Shown here piece after piece: positions 8,236-15,774 of a stretch of 64,000 bases of DNA. The notes under the pieces are model-generated. The model saw only the letters and a program-made list of their open reading frames with translations. It had not been told where the DNA came from and did no database searches. Every line of letters begins with the position of its first letter. Within the stretch, counting starts at the first letter, position 1. The stretch covers positions 1-64,000 of the forward strand of contig JAJEHG010000065.1 in NCBI GenBank assembly GCA_022823825.1. The letters are read 5' to 3'. The DNA is from Nitrosopumilaceae archaeon. Its GTDB lineage: Archaea > Thermoproteota > Nitrososphaeria > Nitrososphaerales > Nitrosopumilaceae. A program made the translations under genes and the position numbers.

Positions 8236-9543
8236 CTACACCAAAATGCTGGTCACGTACATGATCAGCATGCCGACCACAATTCCCGCAGCAAACGGGG
8301 CGCCGGACAGGCCGCTGCCGCCGGATGCGCCCCGACCATTACTTCCATTCGCGGGGCTGCCGCCCCTGCCAATCCACCTCACAAGCACCACCATGACCTG
8401 AAATATGGCCCCCGCTCCCACGCCCAGAAACACCACCGAGGCAATGGGCGAGTACGCAAATCCTCCCACCCATCCGCCAAATATGGCGGGGGCGCCCGCC
8501 AGCACTCCCAGGCCCGCAAGCTTCCAGACCGCGACGCGCTCCCTTGAGAGCGGGGCGGCTATCGCCACTCCCTCCGTCACGTTGTGTATTGCAAACCCCA
8601 CAATCAGAAACGAGCTGAACGCGACAGAGCCCAGCCCAACGGCCGCCCCTATCGCGAGCCCCTCGCCAAAGTTGTGAAGTCCGATTCCTATTGATATCAT
8701 CAGGGCAATGGCCATTGGGCCCGCAAGCCGCGGAGAGGCGCCGTTTCCGCTGCCGGTGCGTCCGTCCCCTTCCCCGGCGCGGCCGCCGTCACCAGGACCG
8801 CGACTGCCAGAGAGTCTCTCGCCGGCATAGAACAGTCCCAGAAACGACACCACAACGGAGGTGGCAAGCAGCATCAACCCGTTAAAGCTGCCTGCGAGGT
8901 TCTCCTGTGACACGTCCACCGCCTCTTCCACCGAGTCGAGCGCCAGAAAGAACAGAAGCCCCACGGTCACGGCCAGAAAGAAGACGTAGACCTGCCTGCC
9001 CATGCGACGTATGAACGGCAGCCACAGGAGCCCGATCAGTACCGGAATCACCCCCACGTACGTCCCTATTACGGCAAAAAAGGCGACCAGCTCGCCTGAG
9101 GGGCTCAGGGCGGGTGCGGCCGACTCGACCTCCCGCTCAAAGCGCGTCCCGTCATCGGTGGTTATGCCTATCGTGTACGGCTCGGCCACGTTCCAGTCAA
9201 ACGGTATGCGCACCACCGCGGTCTCGTACCTCTCAAGGTGCGCATCGGGCTCCACAGCGGCCGGATGTATCCTGTCGTTGACGTCGGCCACTGCTATTGA
9301 GACCGGGATGGGGCCCGTGTTACGCACGGTCGCCAGAATCTCCGAGCCGACAAAGTCCACGCGCTCTATGGTGACCTCCGGCAACGGCACGCCGACTTCG
9401 AGCATCGTGGAGCCGGGGCCCGACACGTAAATCACCAGTATAGCAACGAGTGCCAGCGGAGCCGCCCCACTTGCCACGACGCGGAACCGCCCCGCGCCAC
9501 TGCTTCCGCGCCCGGACAGGCCGCGGCCACGCTCATGCGCCAT
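8236..9543 (-). CDS. ZIP-family metal permease with extracytoplasmic N-terminal domain
   Basis: Predicted divalent metal uptake permease. After one N-terminal membrane helix (GAAPLALVAILVIYVSG) comes a roughly 110-residue beta-rich domain outside the membrane, then seven or so helices. The family signatures HNFGEGLAIG and HNVTEGVAIA carry the paired His and Glu metal ligands. A Gly/Arg/Asp-rich low-complexity loop (about 30 residues) replaces the usual His-rich loop between helices 3 and 4. ATG 9543 overlaps the end of the multicopper oxidase by 11 bp, so the two are co-transcribed and probably act together in metal (copper) handling. ATG 9564 is the longer alternative. Confidence 0.85.
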   Translation of the reverse strand: MAHERGRGLSGRGSSGAGRFRVVASGAAPLALVAILVIYVSGPGSTMLEVGVPLPEVTIERVDFVGSEILATVRNTGPIPVSIAVADVNDRIHPAAVEPDAHLERYETAVVRIPFDWNVAEPYTIGITTDDGTRFEREVESAAPALSPSGELVAFFAVIGTYVGVIPVLIGLLWLPFIRRMGRQVYVFFLAVTVGLLFFLALDSVEEAVDVSQENLAGSFNGLMLLATSVVVSFLGLFYAGERLSGSRGPGDGGRAGEGDGRTGSGNGASPRLAGPMAIALMISIGIGLHNFGEGLAIGAAVGLGSVAFSSFLIVGFAIHNVTEGVAIAAPLSRERVAVWKLAGLGVLAGAPAIFGGWVGGFAYSPIASVVFLGVGAGAIFQVMVVLVRWIGRGGSPANGSNGRGASGGSGLSGAPFAAGIVVGMLIMYVTSILV

Positions 9544-10747
9544 CGGGCGCCTCCCGTCCGTCATATGCGGCAGCAGGGCCGGTCACGTCCCGGGTCGATC
9601 CCCCGGCCGCGCCGGAGTATCCCCCGGTGGCTGCGTACCCGTCACCGTTGTCGTCACCGTTGTCGTCACCGTTGTCCACACTGCTGTCGCCGCCATAATC
9701 ACCATCATCTCCAGGCCCCGGATCCTTGACTAGGAACACCCCGACCCATCCCTTCTCGGAGAACTCTACCTTGTGCGCGTGGAACAGGAACTTGCCCGTA
9801 TGCTCGTACGTGAACTCCATTATGCCGCGCTCCGTCTGCGACATCGTAATCATGTCGGTGTAGAATGACGTGGACCGGTCAGTTCCGGTCGGGTAGTAGT
9901 AAAACAGGTTTCCGTGCAGGTGGAAGTTGTTTATCGGGTCGAACTCCACCATGTTGACCACGTATACGCGTATCAGCCGGTCCCTCTCTATCTGTATCGG
10001 GTGGTGCTGATAGTAAAACGGGACGGTATTGGCCGCGTAAAAGTTGTTCTCCGCGTCAAAGTCCGTGTCAAACCCGTTCAACACCATGACCATCTCGTCT
10101 GCCGGGGCCCTGCCCTCCTTCGGATCCACTATAAACACGCCGTACAGGCCGTGTATGATGTGCTCCTCAAGCGGCATGATGTGGCAGTGGTACGGATGGA
10201 CGCCCACGGGCCCCGCCTCAAACTCGTACGTGAACTGTCCGCCCCCGCCCCCGACGGGCTCAAAGACTCCGTCCATTATGGCCGGGTGTATCCCGTGGAA
10301 GTGCATCGTGTGCGGCTTTGTGCCGTTGTTGACGAACGTTATGCGCACCAGATCGCCCTCCGTGGCGCGTATGGTAGGGCCCGGCACGGTCCCGTTGAAC
10401 GTCCACACGTTGTAGAACACCCCCGGCGCAACCTCCTGTACGCGATCATCCTCGGCCACTATGACGTACTCGCGTACGGTCTGGCCCGTCTTGCTGTCCT
10501 CTGATATGCTGCCGTACTCAAAGTTGCGCAGGTACTCGTCGGGGTCAAACTCCACCTCCGATACCTGGTATACGGGATCAAGCACCTCGCCGGTGGTCGT
10601 GATTACCGCGCCCGTATGGGTAAGAAAGGTCTGCGGCGGCCGCTGGGCCTCCGTATACACGTCAGAGATTGCCGACGCGGACAGCACGGCGATGGCGGAT
10701 GCCGCGGCCAGCGCCAGTACCACAGCCCGGGGGCGCCCAGTTGCCAT
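9533..10747 (-). CDS. two-domain multicopper oxidase
   Basis: Exported two-domain copper oxidase of the type widespread in ammonia-oxidising archaea, related to laccases and NirK. The signal peptide spans residues 1-27. Domain 1 has HTMHFHG (His146, 149, 151) and HPYHCHIMPLEEH (His184, His187, Cys188, His189, His196), including a type-1 copper Cys. Domain 2 has NNFHLHG (His276, 278) and FLFHAHKVEF (His323, 325) but no Cys, so type-1 copper is in domain 1 only. After residue 345 an Asp/Asn/Gly tail contains a repeated DDNG unit encoded by a 12-bp repeat. A TATA-like box lies 26 nt upstream. True nitrite reductase, cuproxidase or other activity cannot be decided from sequence. Confidence 0.88.
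   Translation of the reverse strand: MATGRPRAVVLALAAASAIAVLSASAISDVYTEAQRPPQTFLTHTGAVITTTGEVLDPVYQVSEVEFDPDEYLRNFEYGSISEDSKTGQTVREYVIVAEDDRVQEVAPGVFYNVWTFNGTVPGPTIRATEGDLVRITFVNNGTKPHTMHFHGIHPAIMDGVFEPVGGGGGQFTYEFEAGPVGVHPYHCHIMPLEEHIIHGLYGVFIVDPKEGRAPADEMVMVLNGFDTDFDAENNFYAANTVPFYYQHHPIQIERDRLIRVYVVNMVEFDPINNFHLHGNLFYYYPTGTDRSTSFYTDMITMSQTERGIMEFTYEHTGKFLFHAHKVEFSEKGWVGVFLVKDPGPGDDGDYGGDSSVDNGDDNGDDNGDGYAATGGYSGAAGGSTRDVTGPAAAYDGREAPDGA
9641..9676. repeat. three perfect 12-bp tandem repeats in the multicopper oxidase tail
   Basis: The unit GTCACCGTTGTC occurs three times without mismatch and encodes DDNG repeats on the - strand. The lack of divergence suggests recent expansion or active homogenisation. 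Confidence 0.9.
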
Positions 10748-10765
10748 GACGTATATGCCAGTGAC

Positions 10766-10780
10766 GTTTATTTAAATTTA
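10766..10780 (-). promoter_or_regulatory. TATA-like box for multicopper oxidase-ZIP operon
   Basis: An A/T-only stretch TTTATTTAAATTTA centred about 26 nt upstream of ATG 10747, in the divergent promoter region shared with the gene at 10859. Confidence 0.55.
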
Positions 10781-10827
10781 ATCAGAGCTAATTTTTTTAA
10801 TGTAGCCTAACTTTTGGGCCCCGTGCA

Positions 10828-10839
10828 GGTTTTTAAGGC
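10828..10839 (+). promoter_or_regulatory. TATA-like box for the membrane protein at 10859
   Basis: GGTTTTTAAGGC, centred 26 nt before ATG 10859. This supports a leaderless transcript starting at that ATG rather than at the upstream in-frame ATG 10814. Confidence 0.55.
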
Positions 10840-10858
10840 GACACGCCGGACATGCAGC

Positions 10859-11401
10859 ATGAACAAGATATCGATTGCAATGGCAGGATCAGGCGGGGCC
10901 GTTGCGCTGGGGCTCGTACTGATGGCCCTCGGCACGCAGGCGGTTCTAGAGGACGTGGTGCAGGGCAGCAGCACGATAAGCGCGGCGACGCCGCCGTTGG
11001 AGATCGAGTTTGTGGTGGCGTATGACGACAGTGACGACGGGGAGCGGACGGGCGTGTTTGCAGTGCAGGTGCTCGACGCTCCGGAGGGAAGCGAGGTGTC
11101 GGCAGCAGTCCTGGACCCGCTCGGTGCAGAAGTTGCGTCCGCCTCACGCATAGCCGACGAGCCAGGGGGCAGCGTAGAGGGCAGGTTCGATGCAGGGGTG
11201 GAGGGCACGTACAGCCTTGTCATACGTAACGCAGGACAGGACGGAGCCCTCACGTTCGGGGCCATCGGCCCCCTGCCGGACTCGTCGTCAAAGGCGCTGG
11301 CGTTCATACCGTTTTACCTGCTGCTTGCCGGCATAATGGGAATGGCAGGACTGGGCGTATACTGGGCCGCCAGCATCAGAAGGCGGAGAAGGTTCAGTTG
11401 A
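10859..11401 (+). CDS. exported membrane-anchored hypothetical protein
   Basis: A 180-residue protein with an N-terminal hydrophobic segment (residues 6-26), an extracytoplasmic beta-rich domain of about 110 residues and a C-terminal membrane helix (about 145-170) followed by a basic tail RRRRR. The fold, signal-beta domain-TM-basic tail, resembles emp24-like or CARDB-like exported proteins, but I see no diagnostic motif. It is divergent from the multicopper oxidase and may share its regulation. The last 8 bp overlap the 3' end of the convergent gene at 11394. Confidence 0.65.
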   Translation: MNKISIAMAGSGGAVALGLVLMALGTQAVLEDVVQGSSTISAATPPLEIEFVVAYDDSDDGERTGVFAVQVLDAPEGSEVSAAVLDPLGAEVASASRIADEPGGSVEGRFDAGVEGTYSLVIRNAGQDGALTFGAIGPLPDSSSKALAFIPFYLLLAGIMGMAGLGVYWAASIRRRRRFS

Positions 11402-11708
11402 GATAGCTGTCCATCTTTTCGAGCCCCTCGACGGCGGCGCCAAAACCGTCACCGTCCTCGACCAGTTCGGAGAGCTTTTCAGAGTCGGCCTCCAGCGTGA
11501 CGCGGCCCGAGTCGTCCGTGCCGCGTATGACGAATCCGCACTCTATGAGGTATCCGAGCCGCGCCAGCACGTCCTCTTCGGAGGAGGACGATGCGTCGGC
11601 AAGGTGCCGGCATGTCTTGGCCCCGTCCTCGAGTTCCGCAAGCATTGCAGACGCGGCGGGGTCAAACATGCACTCTACCGCCCTGTCCCTGTCGTATGCG
11701 GGCTCCAT
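11394..11708 (-). CDS. winged-helix-like hypothetical protein
   Basis: A 104-residue protein. Residues 15-70 (MLAELEDGAKTCRHLADA, then a helix and IECGFVIRGTDDSGRVTLEAD) look like an ArsR-type winged helix-turn-helix: recognition helix followed by a beta wing. The acidic C-terminus is probably helical. I start at ATG 11708 because a TATA-like box (GGTTATAACGG) is centred 26 nt upstream. A DNA-binding regulator is plausible, but no sensor Cys cluster is obvious. Confidence 0.6.
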   Translation of the reverse strand: MEPAYDRDRAVECMFDPAASAMLAELEDGAKTCRHLADASSSSEEDVLARLGYLIECGFVIRGTDDSGRVTLEADSEKLSELVEDGDGFGAAVEGLEKMDSYLN

Positions 11709-11820
11709 GCACGTCGGGCGATGCGTGCCGTTATAACCCTTCGGCGCGCATGCGGCGACTGCAAGGGACGCAGGCGCGGGCTCCAAAGCGGTTAAAAATC
11801 AAGTTACGTATCTGATAGCC

Positions 11821-11973
11821 ATGCAGCCCATGTGCAGGGGGGACAAGTCAGGCAGGGGGGAGCACTGCTACTGCAAGGAGTTAGACCAGCAGAGGGGCGT
11901 CAGGAAATGCTGCAGGTGCGGCATGTGGAACGTGCACGGGAGGGACTGGACCAGCATGGAGGACTACAGGTGA
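11821..11973 (+). CDS. small Cys-rich (zinc-finger-like) protein
   Basis: A 50-residue ORF. Cysteines cluster as C5, HCYC (16-18) and CCRCG (30-33), with His39, giving enough ligands for one zinc site. A TATA-like box GGTTAAAAATC lies 26 nt before the ATG, and the ORF is followed by a pyrimidine-rich tract, so it looks like a single-gene transcription unit. I do not recognise the family; the Trp-containing C-terminus (MWNVHGRDWTSMEDYR) may bind nucleic acid. Confidence 0.6.
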   Translation: MQPMCRGDKSGRGEHCYCKELDQQRGVRKCCRCGMWNVHGRDWTSMEDYR

Positions 11974-11997
11974 GCAGGCGCCAGTACCGGCCCGGCG

Positions 11998-12085
11998 TCA
12001 TTCAGCTTTTTTTCCGACCTTCCGTCTTTCCATTCCCACCCGCTCATCCGCCCGCCCTCCATCCCCCACCTCCCCTGCCTACTAC
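11998..12085 (+). terminator. pyrimidine-rich tract after the small zinc protein
   Basis: About 85 nt of mostly C and T on the + strand beginning 25 nt after the stop codon at 11973 and ending before the uS13 promoter. Consistent with an archaeal pyrimidine-rich terminator; inferred only. Confidence 0.3.
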
Positions 12086-12119
12086 CGGCGAGGCTGCGCC
12101 GCAAGGCGCGCCTTTGCAT

Positions 12120-12131
12120 GGTTTTTATCGG
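12120..12131 (+). promoter_or_regulatory. TATA-like box for the uS13-uS4 operon
   Basis: GGTTTTTATCGG centred about 28 nt upstream of TTG 12154. It directly follows the apparent ATG at 12118, so that ATG cannot be the start of this transcript. Confidence 0.55.
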
Positions 12132-12153
12132 GGATTTTCCGCATTTTTCGTAC

Positions 12154-12756
12154 TTGAGCAGCAGCAGTACCAGTACCCAGGAATACAGGCACATAGTAAG
12201 GATCCTAGGAAACGACATACCGGGCGAGAAAAAGCTGCTCATCGGCCTGACCCAGATCAAGGGAATAGGGTACAACTTTGCGACTGCCATTCTTGACACC
12301 CTGAAGATAAGCCCCGACCTGAACGTGGGCGACATTACGGATGCAAACGTCCAGGACATAGAGAGGACAATAACGGATCCGGCAGAGGCCGGCTTTCCAA
12401 GGTGGTTTCTCAACAGGCAAAAGGACATAGAGACCGGCCAGGACAAGCACCTGCTGACATCCGACATCCCGTTCACCCTCCGCAACGACATAGAGAGGGA
12501 GAGAATCACGGCCAGCTGGAGGGGATACAGGCACATGAGCGGCCTAAAGGTCAGGGGCCAGCGCACCAGGACCTCCGGCAGGAGAGGCGGCGCGGTGGGC
12601 GTCGCAAAGGGTGGCGGCGCGGCAGCTGTCCCCGCAAAGAAGAGTTCAGGTGGCAGCGGAGGCCCGGCGGCTCCTCAGAGTCCGACCGGCGCTGTTGCAG
12701 CGGCGCCCGCGCCCGCGGCAGACGCCAAACCCGAAGAGAGTGAAAAGAAGGAATAG
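12154..12756 (+). CDS. rps13: 30S ribosomal protein uS13 (S13)
   Basis: Small-subunit head protein contacting tRNA and 50S. The conserved core starts at [18 protein letters not shown], continues through the helix-hairpin-helix [13 protein letters not shown] and ends in the basic [18 protein letters not shown] segment. The start is taken as TTG 12154 because the TATA box overlies the upstream in-frame ATG. The protein is 200 residues: about 50 residues of Ala/Pro/Gly/Lys-rich tail extend beyond the usual archaeal length. uS4 follows after 9 bp, as in archaeal ribosomal operons. Confidence 0.95.
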   Translation: MSSSSTSTQEYRHIVRILGNDIPGEKKLLIGLTQIKGIGYNFATAILDTLKISPDLNVGDITDANVQDIERTITDPAEAGFPRWFLNRQKDIETGQDKHLLTSDIPFTLRNDIERERITASWRGYRHMSGLKVRGQRTRTSGRRGGAVGVAKGGGAAAVPAKKSSGGSGGPAAPQSPTGAVAAAPAPAADAKPEESEKKE

Positions 12757-12765
12757 TGACATAAC

Positions 12766-13479
12766 ATGGGCGATCCAAAATATCCGCGTCGGGCATGGAG
12801 AAAGCCAAAGAGGCCGCTCAACTATGATCTAAAGATGGACGAGCTCAAGACGCTCGGTACGTTCGGACTGCGCACAAAGCGCGAGCTGTGGAAGGCGCAC
12901 ACAGAACTGTCACGCGTAAGGCACCAGGCAAGATCACTCCTGGCCCTGAGGGCGGAGGACAGATCTAAAAAGGAACCCATACTGATGAGGTCACTTGCCA
13001 GAATAGGGCTCGTGAGCCCGGACGCGACGCTCGATGACGTGCTGAACCTCAAGGTAAGCGACCTGCTTGCAAGGAGGTTCCAGACAATCGTCACCAAAAA
13101 GTTCGAGTTCAAGACCCCGTATCAGGCAAGGCAGGCGGTGGTGCACGGGCACATGATGATAGGGGAGAGGAGGATAAACATTCCGTCGTATGTCGTAACA
13201 GTGGAGGAAGAGGACAGCATCAGGTTTGCAGCGGAGTCAAAGATTCCAGAGAGGCTCAAGAAAAAACAGCAGGACGGCGAGAGTGGCCATAGTGAGGAGA
13301 CTGATCATGAGATGACGGACAGCGATGCGGCAGAGGCAGAAGTGAAGCAGCAGGACGTCCAAGAGGAGCAACAGGCTCAAAACAGCGATGATGCGGGCGG
13401 CGAGCAGGACGCCAAGGACGACGCAGTGCAGAATGCAGGGACGGTACCGGCATCAGAGAATGCCCCTGCAGAGTCATAG
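12766..13479 (+). CDS. rps4: 30S ribosomal protein uS4 (S4)
   Basis: Primary 16S rRNA-binding protein. The archaeal N-terminus GDPKYPRRAWRKPKRP and the S4 RNA-binding domain (LARRFQTIVTKK, then RQAVVHGHMMIGERRINIPSY) are intact. From about residue 165 the protein has a roughly 70-residue acidic, Gln-rich tail without a counterpart in typical archaeal uS4. It is co-transcribed with uS13, 9 bp apart; no internal promoter is seen. Confidence 0.95.
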   Translation: MGDPKYPRRAWRKPKRPLNYDLKMDELKTLGTFGLRTKRELWKAHTELSRVRHQARSLLALRAEDRSKKEPILMRSLARIGLVSPDATLDDVLNLKVSDLLARRFQTIVTKKFEFKTPYQARQAVVHGHMMIGERRINIPSYVVTVEEEDSIRFAAESKIPERLKKKQQDGESGHSEETDHEMTDSDAAEAEVKQQDVQEEQQAQNSDDAGGEQDAKDDAVQNAGTVPASENAPAES

Positions 13480-13872
13480 TCACGACTGACATCGCCAGAT
13501 CCGAGGCGCGTACGCCATACGATTACGTTCACTTCCCCTTTGCCATGCGCACGCCGGCCGTCGCCTGTCTACGGCGCCCAGTGACGGGATTGGACGGGTC
13601 GGATTCGCCAAGTACCGATCGCGACGCAATAGTGTACCATGGACGGGAGGACGCGTATCAAATATCATATCCGCTGATAACCCTCCGCTTCCAAAGTCAC
13701 TGCAGGCGGACAGGCCCTGCAGTCCATTAGCACGCGCTGCAAAAGGATTCATCAAAAAAATCAATATTTCGAAGAGTCGCGATGGGGTTTTTGGGCTGGC
13801 GTGCGCCCGCAGGGTACGCCTGCCGGCGTCAAAAATCTTATAAATTGATCCAGCCAACTGAGCTCATTACAA
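13480..13872. other. intergenic region, no gene recognised
   Basis: Open frames here lack coding character. The only signal I support is the TATA-like box TCTTATAAATTG at 13838-13849, centred about 30 nt before ATG 13873, which serves the FG-GAP gene. No tRNA-like fold was found by eye. Confidence 0.5.
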
Positions 13873-15414
13873 ATGACGCGAGTATTACTTGGAACAACCC
13901 GCGTCGCGACGGCGGTACTGATGTTAGTTGCAGTCGCGACGGTGGCAGCGTCGAGCGCATCACACTACCAAGAGGCCCATGCCTCGTCCGCGCCGTTCCA
14001 GTACGCCCAGAGCACCGTCAAGATCCACAACGGCAGCATACCTGCACTGGCACTCAATGAGCACGACGCGTTCGGCAGCAGCGTGGACTTTGTGGGCGAC
14101 GTGGACGGGGACGGGGTGCCGGACCTCGCGGTGGGGGCCAGTGGCGACGATTCGCACGCCGAAGACTCGGGGGCCGCGTACCTGCTGTTCATGAATGCCG
14201 ATGGGACTGCCAAAAGCGCCGTCAAGATAACCGGCGCCGACGTACCGTCCCTGAGGGCCGGAGACTACTTTGGTGCCGGAGTGGCCGGCATAGGCGACTT
14301 GGACGGTGACGGGGTGCCGGACCTGGCCGTCGGCGCGGACGGAGATGATGCGGGCGGGACCGACGCCGGGACCGTGCACGTGCTCTTCCTTGACCGCAGT
14401 GGCGCGGTGATCTCATCGACAGAGCTCAGTCCGAACACCGTGCCGGGACTGTCGGCCAAACAGCACGAGTACTTTGGGTTCAGAGTGGCCGGCATAGGCG
14501 ACTTGGACGGTGACGGGGTGCCGGACCTGGCCGTCGGCAGGTATTTGGCGCACGGCTCCCTGCTGTTTTTGAACCTGCCGTTTAACTTTACAGATACCGT
14601 CGGCGAACGACTGGCGGCCTACCCCGACGAGGAGTTCTACGGATCGGTGGACATCATATTCATGAACGCCGACGGCACGGCCAGGGAGTCCGCAAGCGTA
14701 GGGCGTGGCACGGCCAACGCACCTGCCATCGAACCGGGACACTTCTTCGGAACCGCCGTGGCCGGAATCGGGGATTTTGACGGGGACGGGGTGCCCGACC
14801 TGGCCGTCGGCTCGGATTCCACCGACCTGACATACGCCAAGGTGTGCCGCGGCTCCGGCTCGTCTAGCACTACCGTGCTGAATACGGGATCCATGCACGT
14901 ACTGATGATGAACAGCGACGGGTCAGTAAAGGACAGCTTTACCATAGACGGCGCGACCGAGAACGGGCCCGTCCTGGGCGAGTTCGAGTTCTTTGGGATA
15001 AGCGTGGCGGCAATCGGCGATCTGGACGGAGACGGGGTGACCGAGCTGGCCGGCGGCTCCAACCGCGGCGACGGCGGGGGACTTGACAGGGGCGAGGTGC
15101 ACGTCATGTACATGAACAGGGACGGCTCCATAAAGGCGACGCAGACACTCGACGACCTGGCCCCCAACGGACCCTCCCTTGACGACTATAACTTCTTCGG
15201 CTTTGCGATGTCCTCTAGCGCCGACGTGAACGGGGACGGCAGGCCCGACATTGCAGTGGGCGCGTATCTGGACAACATAAGGGGGCTGCACGACCAGTCC
15301 GTCGAGGATGCCGACACGCTGACCCCCGAGGAGCGCGAAGCCATCTCAGACGAGATATCCAGAAGGGCGGCGGAGGCTGCCCTCGGCGCCGTACACGTCA
15401 TACTGACAAGCTGA
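13873..15414 (+). CDS. exported FG-GAP (integrin-alpha-like) repeat protein
   Basis: A secreted 513-residue protein, predicted seven-bladed beta-propeller. A signal peptide covers residues 1-37. About seven FG-GAP units follow, each with a Phe-Gly segment and a calcium-binding loop of the form GDLDGDGVPDLAVG (for example near residues 77, 142, 210, 302 and 386). No membrane anchor or sorting signal is visible at the C-terminus. Likely a cell-surface or extracellular adhesion-type protein. Two units share an identical 56-bp DNA stretch. The TATA-like box upstream supports ATG 13873. Confidence 0.88.
   Translation: MTRVLLGTTRVATAVLMLVAVATVAASSASHYQEAHASSAPFQYAQSTVKIHNGSIPALALNEHDAFGSSVDFVGDVDGDGVPDLAVGASGDDSHAEDSGAAYLLFMNADGTAKSAVKITGADVPSLRAGDYFGAGVAGIGDLDGDGVPDLAVGADGDDAGGTDAGTVHVLFLDRSGAVISSTELSPNTVPGLSAKQHEYFGFRVAGIGDLDGDGVPDLAVGRYLAHGSLLFLNLPFNFTDTVGERLAAYPDEEFYGSVDIIFMNADGTARESASVGRGTANAPAIEPGHFFGTAVAGIGDFDGDGVPDLAVGSDSTDLTYAKVCRGSGSSSTTVLNTGSMHVLMMNSDGSVKDSFTIDGATENGPVLGEFEFFGISVAAIGDLDGDGVTELAGGSNRGDGGGLDRGEVHVMYMNRDGSIKATQTLDDLAPNGPSLDDYNFFGFAMSSSADVNGDGRPDIAVGAYLDNIRGLHDQSVEDADTLTPEEREAISDEISRRAAEAALGAVHVILTS
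14279..14334 (+). repeat. 56-bp exact duplicate, copy 1 (second copy 14483-14538)
   Basis: Positions 14279-14334 and 14483-14538 are identical over 56 bp and 204 bp apart, coding for the same GDLDGDGVPDLAVG loop in adjacent propeller units. Other units encode the same motif with different codons, so this pair was copied or converted recently. Confidence 0.9.
14483..14538 (+). repeat. 56-bp exact duplicate, copy 2
   Basis: Second copy of the stretch at 14279-14334; same frame, one propeller unit (68 codons) downstream. Confidence 0.9.
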
Positions 15415-15774
15415 CTGACAACAGAGGATACCGCCTAACGGGCGCGGCCCAAAAGCAAAATACTTGTGCGCGCGGCCAGTCATGCCGCAAAACTGGTTAA
15501 AGCCCGCCACGTCACGCGCAGGAAAAGCCCGACGTATCCACCACAGCCGAGGCAGGGGGCGTCACCGCCACCACCAAACCCAAGGCGCTTATTCCCCACC
15601 GATTGTACTAATTTCCCTCTCCATCCCTTTCTCCCACCTCGCGTCACCCTACAAGGCAAACAAGGATACGCGCCGTTTTTCACACAGGCATTACTGTCGG
15701 CCGAGGACTGACGTCGATGAACTGAAAAAGAGTAGGCTTTTATCGCAAACCCGGCCCCCGCGGATCTGTTTGAG
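15415..15774 (+). other. intergenic region with pyrimidine-rich tract and glmS promoter
   Basis: No gene recognised. Positions 15580-15650 are C/T-rich on the + strand and may terminate the upstream FG-GAP transcript. A TATA-like box (GGCTTTTATCGC, 15735-15746) precedes glmS by about 35 nt. Confidence 0.4.

Noticed and set aside
13480..13857. 125-codon - strand frame in the uS4-FG-GAP gap
   Set aside because: Composition is not protein-like, with no promoter at the right spacing and no recognisable motif.
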